The notes beneath the pieces were generated by a model that made no database searches, was not told the DNA's origin, and saw only the letters and a list, made by a program, of their open reading frames with translations. Position numbers and translations under genes: made by a program. This document shows, in pieces, positions 34,639 through 43,300 of a stretch of DNA of 64,000 nucleotides (position 1 is the first letter of the stretch; each line of letters opens with the position of its first letter). Source of the DNA: an uncultured Prevotella sp. (GTDB lineage: Bacteria; Bacteroidota; Bacteroidia; Bacteroidales; Bacteroidaceae); assembly GCA_900319905.1 (NCBI GenBank), contig ONQB01000012.1, positions 17,338 to 81,337 on the forward strand, in the 5' to 3' direction.

Positions 34639-34980
34639 TTATGCCTCCTCTTGCTTGTCGTTGTCCTTAGAAGGGTCACGCCAATACACGTTGCCCTCGA
34701 TGAACTCCTGGGTAGCCAACAGCGAAGGCTTGGGCAGACGCTCGTAGTAACGGCTGATCTCAATCTGCTCGCGGTTCTCAAACACCTCTTCGAGTGAATC
34801 GTTGTAGGAAGCGAACTCAGCAAGTTTCTTACTCAGGTCAGACTTGATCTCAACTGCAATCTGATTTGCACGTTTGCCAATAATTACCACACTCTCATAA
34901 ATGTTACCTGTTTCCTTACACAGGTCCATGATGTTGCGGGTCACCGTATTGACCGGTGCTTTTGACTTCTTGTAATCCAT
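34639..34980 (-). CDS. rpoZ: RNA polymerase omega-like subunit (Rpb6 family)
   Basis: A 113-residue cytoplasmic protein of the Bacteroidota omega/Rpb6 type. KKSKAPVNTVTRNI and the helix with VVIIGKRANQIAVEIK match the omega core that binds the beta-prime subunit. It sits between bamD and the DUF4293 gene as in other Bacteroidota genomes. The C-terminal 25 residues are charged and variable. Confidence 0.85.
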   Translation of the reverse strand: MDYKKSKAPVNTVTRNIMDLCKETGNIYESVVIIGKRANQIAVEIKSDLSKKLAEFASYNDSLEEVFENREQIEISRYYERLPKPSLLATQEFIEGNVYWRDPSKDNDKQEEA

Positions 34981-35015
34981 ATTATTAATGATGTCTATTT
35001 TTTAGCTTGATAACG

Positions 35016-35861
35016 TTAGTCTATCGAATCCGTACTGTTGGTGTACTTCTTGCACTTGGCGATGAAGGACTCGGCCTCCTTGCGTTCCTTGGAATCAGGA
35101 TACTCATTGAGGAAACCATAGCACTCATCTTCAGCATCCTGGTAGCGCTCCATCTTCTTGGCTTCAACGCTCTGCTCGGCCAGATGGAACTTACTGCGCA
35201 TGATCAGTGTGGCAAACTCCTCACGTTTCTTAGTATAAGGGTAGTCCTTGAGTGCATTCTGCGATGTGACGATGCACGCCTCATAGTTGTTGCCACCGAA
35301 GGAGCAGTTGTTGAAATACGAGCCGAGGTTGTAATACAATGTGGCTGACAGATATTCCTTCTCTACCAGTTTGTCCTGCAGATCGAAGAGTCTCTGCTGG
35401 GCCGTCTCCTTGTATCTGGCATCGGGATAGAGGTCGAGATACTCCTGGAACGCCTCAATAGCCGACACGGTCTGCGTCTGGTCGAGACGAGGCTCCGGCG
35501 TGCTCATGAACAGGCTCTGTCCCGTATAGAAGCTTGCCATCTCAGCAAAGTCACCACGCGGATACGACTTGACATACTTCTTGAAGGTCTCAGCCGCCGT
35601 CTCATAGTCCTGTGAATGATACTCGGCCATTCCCAGCATATAGAGGCACTCCTGCGCATCCTGACTGCCCTTCATCGGCACGATGAGGTCCTGCAGCAGG
35701 GTTACAGCACGCTGATATTTGCCACGGTCATAACTCTCCTTGGCATACTCGTATTTATAACGATAATCAGTGGACTTGTACACACTGTTGAACTCCTTCT
35801 GGCAGCTGCTCAGCAGCAACAAAGCCAGCAAAGCCAATATGGTATAGTTTTTCATACGCAT
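35016..35861 (-). CDS. bamD: Outer-membrane assembly lipoprotein BamD
   Basis: A 281-residue lipoprotein: lipobox LLSSC with Cys20. TPR-like helical repeats follow (YEYAKESYDRGKYQRAVTLL, YHSQDYETAAETFKKYV, SAIEAFQEYLDLYPDARY). BamD partners BamA in inserting outer-membrane beta-barrels. A second in-frame ATG two codons in is an alternative start. It is first in the operon; a promoter-like -7 box is at 35895-35902. Confidence 0.92.
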   Translation of the reverse strand: MRMKNYTILALLALLLLSSCQKEFNSVYKSTDYRYKYEYAKESYDRGKYQRAVTLLQDLIVPMKGSQDAQECLYMLGMAEYHSQDYETAAETFKKYVKSYPRGDFAEMASFYTGQSLFMSTPEPRLDQTQTVSAIEAFQEYLDLYPDARYKETAQQRLFDLQDKLVEKEYLSATLYYNLGSYFNNCSFGGNNYEACIVTSQNALKDYPYTKKREEFATLIMRSKFHLAEQSVEAKKMERYQDAEDECYGFLNEYPDSKERKEAESFIAKCKKYTNSTDSID

Positions 35862-35894
35862 AATCTGTCATGCAACCGACGTGCATTTGCTGTG

Positions 35895-35902
35895 CAAATT
35901 TA
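35895..35902 (-). promoter_or_regulatory. Putative -7 box of the bamD operon
   Basis: The minus strand reads TAAATTTG. Two TTG triplets lie 18 and 21 bp upstream, near the -33 position. The bamD start is 34 bp downstream. Confidence 0.55.
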
Positions 35903-35986
35903 CAACTAAAATCGCTGATACAACAATTATCCCTCATCTTTTTTAGTTATTTTACCGATTTTCATGGTCGTTATGGGGAAAATCGC

Positions 35987-35994
35987 TAACTTTG
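35987..35994 (+). promoter_or_regulatory. Putative -7 box of uvrB
   Basis: TAACTTTG, a perfect TAnnTTTG, 16 bp before the uvrB start, giving a very short leader. No clear -33 box is seen. Confidence 0.55.
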
Positions 35995-36010
35995 CGAACT
36001 ATTATAGACT

Positions 36011-38110
36011 ATGGATTTCAAAATAACTTCAAAGTTCAAGCCCACAGGTGACCAGCCACAGGCCATCAAGCAGCTCACCGACGGTGTGAAGCGCGGCGAC
36101 CCTGCGCAGGTGCTGCTCGGCGTTACGGGTTCCGGCAAGACCTTCACCGTGGCCAATGTGATTGCCAATGCGGGCAAGCCTACCCTTATACTCAGCCACA
36201 ACAAGACGCTGGCCGCACAGCTCTACGAGGAGATGAAAGGCTTCTTCCCCGACAATGCCGTGGACTATTATGTGAGTTATTATGACTATTACCAGCCCGA
36301 AGCTTACATGCCTTCCACCGACACCTATATTGAGAAAGACCTGGCCATCAACGACGAGATAGACAAGCTGCGGCTGGCTGCCGTCAGCGACCTGCTGTCG
36401 GGCCGGAAAGACGTCATCGTCGTGTCGTCGGTGTCGTGCATCTACGGTATGGGCGCGCCGGTGTCGATGCAGGAGAACGTCATCAATATTAAAGTGGGAC
36501 AGAAGCTGGACCGCAATCAGTTTCTCCGTCGGCTGGTCAATGCGCTCTATGTACGCAACGACGTTGACCTGCAACGCGGTTGCTTCTCTGTAAAGGGTGA
36601 CACGGTCAACATCGCCATGGCCTACTCCGACTACGTGCTGCGCGTGACCTGGTGGGACGACGAGATCGACAGCATCGAAGAGGTGGATGCCATCACCATG
36701 CACAGCCTGCAGCAGTATGCCGAGTACAACATCTATCCGGCCAACCTCTTCGTGACCTCGAAGGAGCAGACCGAGAACGCCATCCGCATGATACAGGACG
36801 ACCTGGTGAAACAGGTGGACTACTTCAACGAGATGGGCGACGCCATCAAGGCACAGCGCATCAAGGAGCGTGTGGAGTACGACATGGAGATGATCAAAGA
36901 GCTGGGCCATTGCTCAGGCATTGAGAACTACTCCCGTTACTTCGACGGACGTCAGCCGGGCCAACGCCCTTACTGTCTGCTCGACTTCTTCCCCAAGGAC
37001 TACCTCATGGTCATCGACGAGAGCCATGTCACCGTGCCGCAGATCAACGCGATGTACGGCGGTGACCGGGCCCGCAAGCAGAACCTTGTGGAGTACGGCT
37101 TCCGGCTGCCGGCTGCCTTCGACAACCGTCCGTTGCGCTTCGAGGAGTTCCACGAGATGATCCATCAGGTGATCTACGTCTCGGCCACCCCCGCCGACTA
37201 CGAGTTGCAGGAAGCCGAGGGCGTGGTGGTAGAACAGCTCATCCGTCCTACAGGCCTGCTCGATCCGGAGATTGACGTGCGGCCCTCGGAGAATCAGATT
37301 GACGACCTGCTCAGTGAGATTGTGGACAGGACCGAGCGCAACGAGCGCGTGCTGGTGACCACGCTGACCAAGCGCATGGCAGAGGAGCTGACCGAGTATC
37401 TGCTCAACCACAACATCAAGGCGGCTTATATCCACAGCGACGTGGCTACGCTCGACCGTGTCAAGATCATGAACGACCTGAGAGCCGGCGTCTACGACGT
37501 GCTGGTGGGTGTGAACCTGCTGCGTGAAGGCCTCGACCTGCCGGAAGTGTCGCTCGTGGCCATCCTCGATGCCGACAAGGAAGGCTTTCTCAGAAGCCAC
37601 CGCAGTCTGACACAGACAGCCGGACGTGCCGCACGTAATGTCAACGGTAAGGTGATCATGTATGCCGACACCATCACCGACAGCATGCAACGCACCATCG
37701 ACGAGACCGCAAGACGACGCTCCATACAGCTGAAATACAACGCCGACCACCACATCACGCCCAAGCAGATTGTCAAGGACATCAAGGGCGTGCTGCCGCA
37801 ATCGGATGGCAGCGGTTACGAGCAACCCAACAAACCCAATGCTCCGCAGGTCTATCTGGAGCCCGACACCAACGCCTACGGGAGCTTCGCCGCCGACCCC
37901 ATCATCAAGGAGATGTCGGAGGAAGAACTGCAGAAGAGCATCGACCATACGAAAGAACTCATGGAAGAGGCTGCCCGCAAGCTGGACTTCATCCAGGCTG
38001 CCCAGTACCGCGACGAGATTATCCGCTTGCAGTCGATGCTTAAAGAGAAGGACAACGGTGAGGACACAGCCGGCAAGCCTTCCACCGTAAAGACAAAAGC
38101 GAAACGGTAG
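36011..38110 (+). CDS. uvrB: Excinuclease ABC subunit B
   Basis: A 699-residue damage-recognition helicase of nucleotide excision repair. The Walker A GVTGSGKT is near residue 40, the beta-hairpin YYVSYYDYYQPEAYMP near 85-100, the DEAD-like DESH near 338, helicase motif VI around QTAGRAARN near 540, and the C-terminal UVR domain (KSIDHTKELMEEAARKLDFIQAAQYRDEI) near 645-675 for UvrC contact. Length fits the family. It diverges from bamD. Confidence 0.98.
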   Translation: MDFKITSKFKPTGDQPQAIKQLTDGVKRGDPAQVLLGVTGSGKTFTVANVIANAGKPTLILSHNKTLAAQLYEEMKGFFPDNAVDYYVSYYDYYQPEAYMPSTDTYIEKDLAINDEIDKLRLAAVSDLLSGRKDVIVVSSVSCIYGMGAPVSMQENVINIKVGQKLDRNQFLRRLVNALYVRNDVDLQRGCFSVKGDTVNIAMAYSDYVLRVTWWDDEIDSIEEVDAITMHSLQQYAEYNIYPANLFVTSKEQTENAIRMIQDDLVKQVDYFNEMGDAIKAQRIKERVEYDMEMIKELGHCSGIENYSRYFDGRQPGQRPYCLLDFFPKDYLMVIDESHVTVPQINAMYGGDRARKQNLVEYGFRLPAAFDNRPLRFEEFHEMIHQVIYVSATPADYELQEAEGVVVEQLIRPTGLLDPEIDVRPSENQIDDLLSEIVDRTERNERVLVTTLTKRMAEELTEYLLNHNIKAAYIHSDVATLDRVKIMNDLRAGVYDVLVGVNLLREGLDLPEVSLVAILDADKEGFLRSHRSLTQTAGRAARNVNGKVIMYADTITDSMQRTIDETARRRSIQLKYNADHHITPKQIVKDIKGVLPQSDGSGYEQPNKPNAPQVYLEPDTNAYGSFAADPIIKEMSEEELQKSIDHTKELMEEAARKLDFIQAAQYRDEIIRLQSMLKEKDNGEDTAGKPSTVKTKAKR

Positions 38111-38194
38111 CTCTGTCCCTTGCAAAAGGACATAAGAAACGTTGAGAATTGAAAAAAAACAGTCATAACATGGGCATTGTGCGTAAATATTTCG

Positions 38195-38202
38195 TAACTT
38201 TG
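38195..38202 (+). promoter_or_regulatory. Putative -7 box of the DUF4468 gene run
   Basis: TAACTTTG, 48 bp before the preferred DUF4468 start. A TTG at 38177-38179 is slightly close for a -33 box. Confidence 0.5.
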
Positions 38203-38249
38203 CTCATAATAAAACACTGATGAATAATCGCGACGAAATAAGACACACT

Positions 38250-38918
38250 ATGAATAGAAAGAAACTGATCATTGCACTGTTGGCTTGCCTTCCCATGGTT
38301 GGCATGGCCCAGGACAACGTTTGGGAAGTGCCCGATGCCTCCAAGCAACAAGAGCAAGCCAAGCCCCCCAGGAAGGCTTTGATAGAGAAGAAGACCGTAG
38401 ACAAGAAATATCTTGCCGGTGCCGTCCCAGAGGTGAATGGCAAGGTTGTATTCACACTTGACAAAGACGTGCCCGGCATGAGTGCCGAAGACATCTACCA
38501 GAAGGTCTACGGCGTGATGCAGGAACTGGTGGAGGAGACCAAGGACAAGGAGATCGATCCCTCCAGCCGCATCGTAGCCGTGAACAAAAGCGAGCACACC
38601 ATCGTAGCCAACATGAGAGAATGGCTGGTGTTCTCGTCCAGTTTCTTGCAGCTCGACCGCACGCAGATGAACTATATCCTCGTGGCCAGGGCCACCGATC
38701 ATCACATCAACGTCACGATGGAGCGCATCAACTATGCCTACGAGATACACCGTGAGAACCAGGGCCTGCGCACAAGCGCGGAGGAATGGATCTCCGATGA
38801 GAATGGCCTCAACAAGAAAAAGACCAAGATGGCCAAGGGCAGCGGGAAGTTCCGCATCAAGACCATCGACCGCAAGGATAACATCTTCTCACGCATCGAC
38901 AAGGCTTTAGGCATCTAA
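38250..38918 (+). CDS. DUF4468 family exported protein
   Basis: A 222-residue exported protein from the start at 38250, chosen because it opens straight into the signal peptide (MNRKKLIIALLACLPMVGMAQ); an in-frame ATG ten codons earlier would add a charged extension. The DUF4468 domain, common in Bacteroidota, spans about 50-155 (NGKVVFTLDKDVPGMSAEDIY, then ANMREWLVFSSSFLQLDRTQMNYIL). Function unknown. The C-terminal 40 residues are Lys-rich. It heads a plus-strand run ending in GH53. Confidence 0.8.
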   Translation: MNRKKLIIALLACLPMVGMAQDNVWEVPDASKQQEQAKPPRKALIEKKTVDKKYLAGAVPEVNGKVVFTLDKDVPGMSAEDIYQKVYGVMQELVEETKDKEIDPSSRIVAVNKSEHTIVANMREWLVFSSSFLQLDRTQMNYILVARATDHHINVTMERINYAYEIHRENQGLRTSAEEWISDENGLNKKKTKMAKGSGKFRIKTIDRKDNIFSRIDKALGI

Positions 38919-38996
38919 TTACACTTCTGTCCGTCCCGACAGCCGCCACAACAGGGTGCCGTCGGGACCAAGAGATGACATTATCACATTCAGATT

Positions 38997-39206
38997 ATGA
39001 TTGAACGTAGACACAGAGGTGAGCAGGAACCACAAACCGATCACTTCCGCACGACCCGCCAATGGCTCAACATCATCTTCATGGTGGGCGCCGTGGTGGG
39101 CGTAGCTGTTTATCTGCTCCACACCCCTCAAACATTAGGCATCATCATCATACTCGCGGCAATGGTCTTCAAGATCATAGAGTGCGCGTTACGATTCATT
39201 AAATGA
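38997..39206 (+). CDS. Small two-span membrane protein
   Basis: A 69-residue protein: a charged N-terminus (1-22) and two hydrophobic spans (about 24-41 and 46-63). Its stop overlaps the porin start by 4 bp (ATGA), which supports it being a real translationally coupled gene. No family is recognised; it resembles short uncharacterised Bacteroidota membrane proteins. Confidence 0.7.
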   Translation: MIERRHRGEQEPQTDHFRTTRQWLNIIFMVGAVVGVAVYLLHTPQTLGIIIILAAMVFKIIECALRFIK

Positions 39207-41539
39207 AGAAACTGCTCAGTACGCTGCTTTTCATCGTCGCATCGCTGCCAACCATGGCACAGATCGACGATCTCAACAACGGGATCAACTCCATTGACCC
39301 CAATGGCAATATTACCAACTCGCAAAAACGCAAGAACTCGGCCGACTCGCTGGGATCGGACAAGGAAATACCGGAAGGCATCTATGTGTGGAAAGTGGAC
39401 CGGCGCTTCGGCGACCGCATCATGGCTCAGCCTGACACCCTCACCCATATGTTCATGAACTCCATCTTCACCACCGGCATGAGGGGCGAGTACAACACCA
39501 CGGGCAACCTCGGAGCACCACGCCAGAACCGTATCTTCATCGACCGGAAGGAAGACAACAAGTTCATCTTCGTCAATCCCTACGATTACTTCGTCACACC
39601 GGTGGAGGACTTTCTCTTCACCAACACGCTCTCGCCGCTCACCAACATCAATTACAACACCTGTGGCAACCGCACCAACGGTGAGGACCATCTGAAGACC
39701 AAGTTCGCCGTCAATGCCGGCAAGCGAATCGGCATGGGCTTCATGATCGATTACATCTACGGACGAGGCTACTACAGCAACCAGAGCACGTCGCACTTCA
39801 ACTATACGATGTATGGCAGCTACCTCGGCGAGCGCTATCAGGCCCATCTGCTGATGTCGACCAACCACGAGAAGATAACCGAGAACGGCGGTATCACCAA
39901 CGACTACTACATCACCCATCCGGAGATGTACAACGAGAGTTTCACCAACTCCGAGATACCCACCATGCTGGAGCGCAACTGGAACCGCAACGACAACCAG
40001 CACATCTTCTTCACACAGCGCTACAACGTAGGCTTCAAGCGCAAGGTACCCATGACGCCGGAGGAGATCAAAGCCCGCAAGTTCGCCATTGAGGCTGCCA
40101 AAGAAAAGAAAGAACGTGAGGCAAAAGACCAGGCCATGCGCGACGCAAGAGACGAGGGACGCGACGTAGACGAGAAGGACGTGAAGGTGCCCAACACCTA
40201 CGCCGGCCGACCTGACAACGCAAAGGTCATGGACAAAGCCGCCCCACGCAACGACAGCACAGCAACCAAAAACAACCGTATCAAGGTCAGCGACAAGGCC
40301 ACCATGGACAGCCTGCTCAACGCAGAGGCCAAGGCGAAGGCAGACACATCGTGGCTCAAAGACGAATACGTGCCGGTGACAAGCTTCATCCATACCGTCG
40401 AGTTCAACAACTACCGGCGTATCTATGAGGCTTATGAGACGCCGACTAACTATTATCTCGACACCTACAACGTGAAGGAGCGCCTTGCCAACGACTCCCT
40501 CTACGACCGTACGTCGCACTGGAGCCTGCGCAACACCTTCGCCATCTCCCTGCTCGAGGGGTTCAACAAATGGGTCAAGACCGGTGCCAAGGTCTTCATC
40601 TCACACACGCTGGACCACTACAATCTGCCCGATTCTGTAGGTACCCGTAAATGGAATGAACACAGCGTGACCCTCGGAGCCCAACTGAGCAAGACCCAGG
40701 GCAAGACACTCCACTACAATGTCACCGGCGAGTTTGCCACAGCAGGCTACAACATCGGCGAGTTCAAGATCGACGGAGGCCTCGACCTCAACTTCCCGCT
40801 GCTTGGCGACACCATGACACTGGCCGCCTCTGGCTTCTACCATCACACCAAGCCGTCGTTCTACTACCGCCATTACCAAAGCCGGCACCTGTGGTGGGAC
40901 GACGATGACCTGTCGATGATCGACCACTTCAGGGCACAGGGTGTGCTGAACTATCAGAAGACGCGCACGCGGCTGCGCTTTGCCTTCGACGAGATGAAGA
41001 ACTATACTTACTTTGCTACCACCTATACCACCAGCGACGAAGGACGGCTCTACAACGCCGTGGCCTCGCGGCAGGAAGGCGATGCCATCACACTGCTCAC
41101 GGCAGAGATTGCGCAGGACTTCACCCTTGGGCCACTCAACTGGGAGACGGTGCTCACCTGGCAGAAGTCGACCAAGCAGAGCGTGATTCCCGTTCCGGCC
41201 ATCAACGTCTACACCAATCTCTATCTCAAGTTCAAGATAGCCCATGTGCTGCACTGCGACTTCGGTGCCGACGTGCGTTATTTCACCAAATACACAGCAC
41301 CCGACTACGTGCCGTCACTTGGACAGTATGCCGTACAGGCCAACAGCGACAACGTAAAGGTTGGCGGTTATCCGCTGGCCAACGTCTACCTGAACTTCAA
41401 GCTGAGCAAGGCCCGCTTCTTTGTGATGATGAGTCACGTGAACGGAGGATCGGGCAACAAGGAATATTTCTTCACACCCCACTACCCTCTCAACACCCGT
41501 ATCTTCCGCTTCGGTATTAGTTGGAATTTCGCCAACTAA
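39203..41539 (+). CDS. Putative outer-membrane porin (Bacteroidota porin-10 type)
   Basis: A 778-residue exported barrel protein. Signal peptide 1-19 (ends TMAQ). The rest is rich in alternating aromatic strands and resembles the Bacteroidota putative porin family next to menA. A charged insertion of about 60 residues (about 290-350, Lys/Glu/Asp-rich, KEKKEREAKDQAMRDARDEG) is a probable loop or coiled coil. The C-terminal strand ends FRFGISWNFAN, the barrel-insertion form. Substrate unknown. Confidence 0.8.
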   Translation: MKKLLSTLLFIVASLPTMAQIDDLNNGINSIDPNGNITNSQKRKNSADSLGSDKEIPEGIYVWKVDRRFGDRIMAQPDTLTHMFMNSIFTTGMRGEYNTTGNLGAPRQNRIFIDRKEDNKFIFVNPYDYFVTPVEDFLFTNTLSPLTNINYNTCGNRTNGEDHLKTKFAVNAGKRIGMGFMIDYIYGRGYYSNQSTSHFNYTMYGSYLGERYQAHLLMSTNHEKITENGGITNDYYITHPEMYNESFTNSEIPTMLERNWNRNDNQHIFFTQRYNVGFKRKVPMTPEEIKARKFAIEAAKEKKEREAKDQAMRDARDEGRDVDEKDVKVPNTYAGRPDNAKVMDKAAPRNDSTATKNNRIKVSDKATMDSLLNAEAKAKADTSWLKDEYVPVTSFIHTVEFNNYRRIYEAYETPTNYYLDTYNVKERLANDSLYDRTSHWSLRNTFAISLLEGFNKWVKTGAKVFISHTLDHYNLPDSVGTRKWNEHSVTLGAQLSKTQGKTLHYNVTGEFATAGYNIGEFKIDGGLDLNFPLLGDTMTLAASGFYHHTKPSFYYRHYQSRHLWWDDDDLSMIDHFRAQGVLNYQKTRTRLRFAFDEMKNYTYFATTYTTSDEGRLYNAVASRQEGDAITLLTAEIAQDFTLGPLNWETVLTWQKSTKQSVIPVPAINVYTNLYLKFKIAHVLHCDFGADVRYFTKYTAPDYVPSLGQYAVQANSDNVKVGGYPLANVYLNFKLSKARFFVMMSHVNGGSGNKEYFFTPHYPLNTRIFRFGISWNFAN

Positions 41540-41601
41540 AGAGCAGAAGGCAGCAAGGTAGAAATGTTGAAGGAGCATATAGAAAGAAGCATGTAGAAGG
41601 T

Positions 41602-42546
41602 ATGATAAACGAAAACCATAAAGTAGCAACCAACTCTTTGGAGGCTTGGTTATTGGCATCACGCCCCAAGACACTGGCAGGTGCCGCAGTGCCCGTCATG
41701 ATAGGCGTGGCACTGGCACTGAAAGATACAGGATGGGACAAGTTTCAGGTCATTCCCGCCGTGCTGTGTTTTCTCTTTGCCTTTCTGATGCAGATTGACT
41801 CCAATCTCATCAACGACTATTTCGACTTCGTCCACGGCAACGACGACCCAGGCTCACGACTCGGTCCCAAACGGGCCTGCGCCGAGGGATGGATTACGAC
41901 GAAGGCTATGCTCATCGGCATTGTTGTGGTATCGGCAATAGCCTGTCTCTTCGGCTTGCCACTGATTTACTATGGAGGATGGGAAATGGTGATCGTTGGA
42001 GCCGTCTGCGTGCTCTTCGCCTTCCTCTATACCACGTTCTTTTCCTACAAGGGATTGGGCGACATCCTCGTGCTGGTCTTCTTCGGTCTTGTGCCGGTCA
42101 TGTTCACCTATTACGTCATCATGCCGGCTTCCATGCAACAGTTCACCGGCGTGACCATTGCATGCGGACTGGGTTGTGGAATGGTCATTGACACCCTGCT
42201 GTGCATCAACAACTTCCGTGACCGTCACAATGACGCACGCGACGGAAAGCGCACACTCATCGTCAGACTCGGTGAAAAACGTGGTGCACAGCTGTACAAT
42301 ATTATAGGTCTGGTGGGTGCCTGCATAACGATGGTCACAATTATGCAGGAATGCCGTCACGGCCAACTGGGAGCTGCCGTTATCATTCCTTATCTGTTTT
42401 ACGCCTACAAGCATTCGCAAAGCTTCGATAAACTGAAAAAGATCTGGAATGGAAAAGCACTGAACGAAGTGTTGGGCATGACTGCCCGCGATATGTTCAT
42501 CTACGGACTGATGACCGTTGTCGCCATCTTCATTTCATCACTATAA
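41602..42546 (+). CDS. menA: 1,4-dihydroxy-2-naphthoate prenyltransferase
   Basis: A 314-residue UbiA-family membrane enzyme that adds a polyprenyl chain to dihydroxynaphthoate in menaquinone synthesis. The start at 41602 is chosen; an earlier in-frame frame overlaps the porin end and is charged without family likeness. Two Asp-rich motifs are visible, NLINDYFDFVHGNDD (about 75-89) and NNFRDRHNDARDGKRTL (about 210-226), with 8-9 membrane spans. SRPKTLAGA at the start is typical. It lies 62 bp after the porin. Confidence 0.93.
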   Translation: MINENHKVATNSLEAWLLASRPKTLAGAAVPVMIGVALALKDTGWDKFQVIPAVLCFLFAFLMQIDSNLINDYFDFVHGNDDPGSRLGPKRACAEGWITTKAMLIGIVVVSAIACLFGLPLIYYGGWEMVIVGAVCVLFAFLYTTFFSYKGLGDILVLVFFGLVPVMFTYYVIMPASMQQFTGVTIACGLGCGMVIDTLLCINNFRDRHNDARDGKRTLIVRLGEKRGAQLYNIIGLVGACITMVTIMQECRHGQLGAAVIIPYLFYAYKHSQSFDKLKKIWNGKALNEVLGMTARDMFIYGLMTVVAIFISSL

Positions 42547-42595
42547 GCCTCACATAGGCAACGCATCCATTTACCCTGATAAGAAGGAGTGTACT

Positions 42596-43243
42596 ATGAC
42601 AAACAACAACGTGAATCTTGAGATCATGCAGTTCGTTGAACAGCAAATACTGCCCCGCTACACTGCTTTTGGCAAGTCGCATGGACTGACCCACGTGCAA
42701 CATGTCATCAACAACTCACTTGAACTGGCCCGGTCGCTGGGCGTGGATGTCAACATGAGCTACGTCATCGCGGCCTACCACGACCTGGGCATGGCCGGCC
42801 CGCGTGCCATCCATCACCTCACGGGCGGTAAGATTCTTGCCACCGATGCCCGCCTGCGCAAATGGTTCTCACCGCAGCAGATCGTCATCATGAAAGAAGC
42901 CGTGGAGGACCATCGTGCCTCCACCTCACATACGCCACGCAGCATCTACGGAAAGATTGTGGCCGATGCCGACCGCGATCTCGATCCGGAGACGGTGTTC
43001 ACACGCTGCATCGAATATGGCTTTGAGCACTACCCCGAGCTCGACAAGGAAGAACAGTGGCAACGCTTCTGTCAACACATGGAGGACAAATACAGTGTAC
43101 ATGGATACGTCAGGCTGTGGATTCCCGGTTCGGCCAATGAGAAAAGACTGAAGAGGGTACGCGACATCATTGACAACAAATCCATGCTGAGGGAGACCTT
43201 TGAACGCATCTTCGACAAGGAACAGGAAAAGGAGAAGCCATAA
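42596..43243 (+). CDS. HD-domain phosphohydrolase
   Basis: A 215-residue cytoplasmic protein starting at 42596. An AAGGAG 8-9 bases upstream is a good Shine-Dalgarno, rare in this phylum, and supports this start over an upstream in-frame ATG inside menA. The HD motif AAYHDLG is at about 60-66, with early His residues in HGLTHVQHV and a later DADRDLD. HD enzymes of this type cleave nucleotide or phosphate esters; the substrate is unknown. Confidence 0.85.
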   Translation: MTNNNVNLEIMQFVEQQILPRYTAFGKSHGLTHVQHVINNSLELARSLGVDVNMSYVIAAYHDLGMAGPRAIHHLTGGKILATDARLRKWFSPQQIVIMKEAVEDHRASTSHTPRSIYGKIVADADRDLDPETVFTRCIEYGFEHYPELDKEEQWQRFCQHMEDKYSVHGYVRLWIPGSANEKRLKRVRDIIDNKSMLRETFERIFDKEQEKEKP

Positions 43244-43300
43244 CACCTATCCCCCATCGGCACAACATATAATCTATCACCCATATTAAACCATTCTACT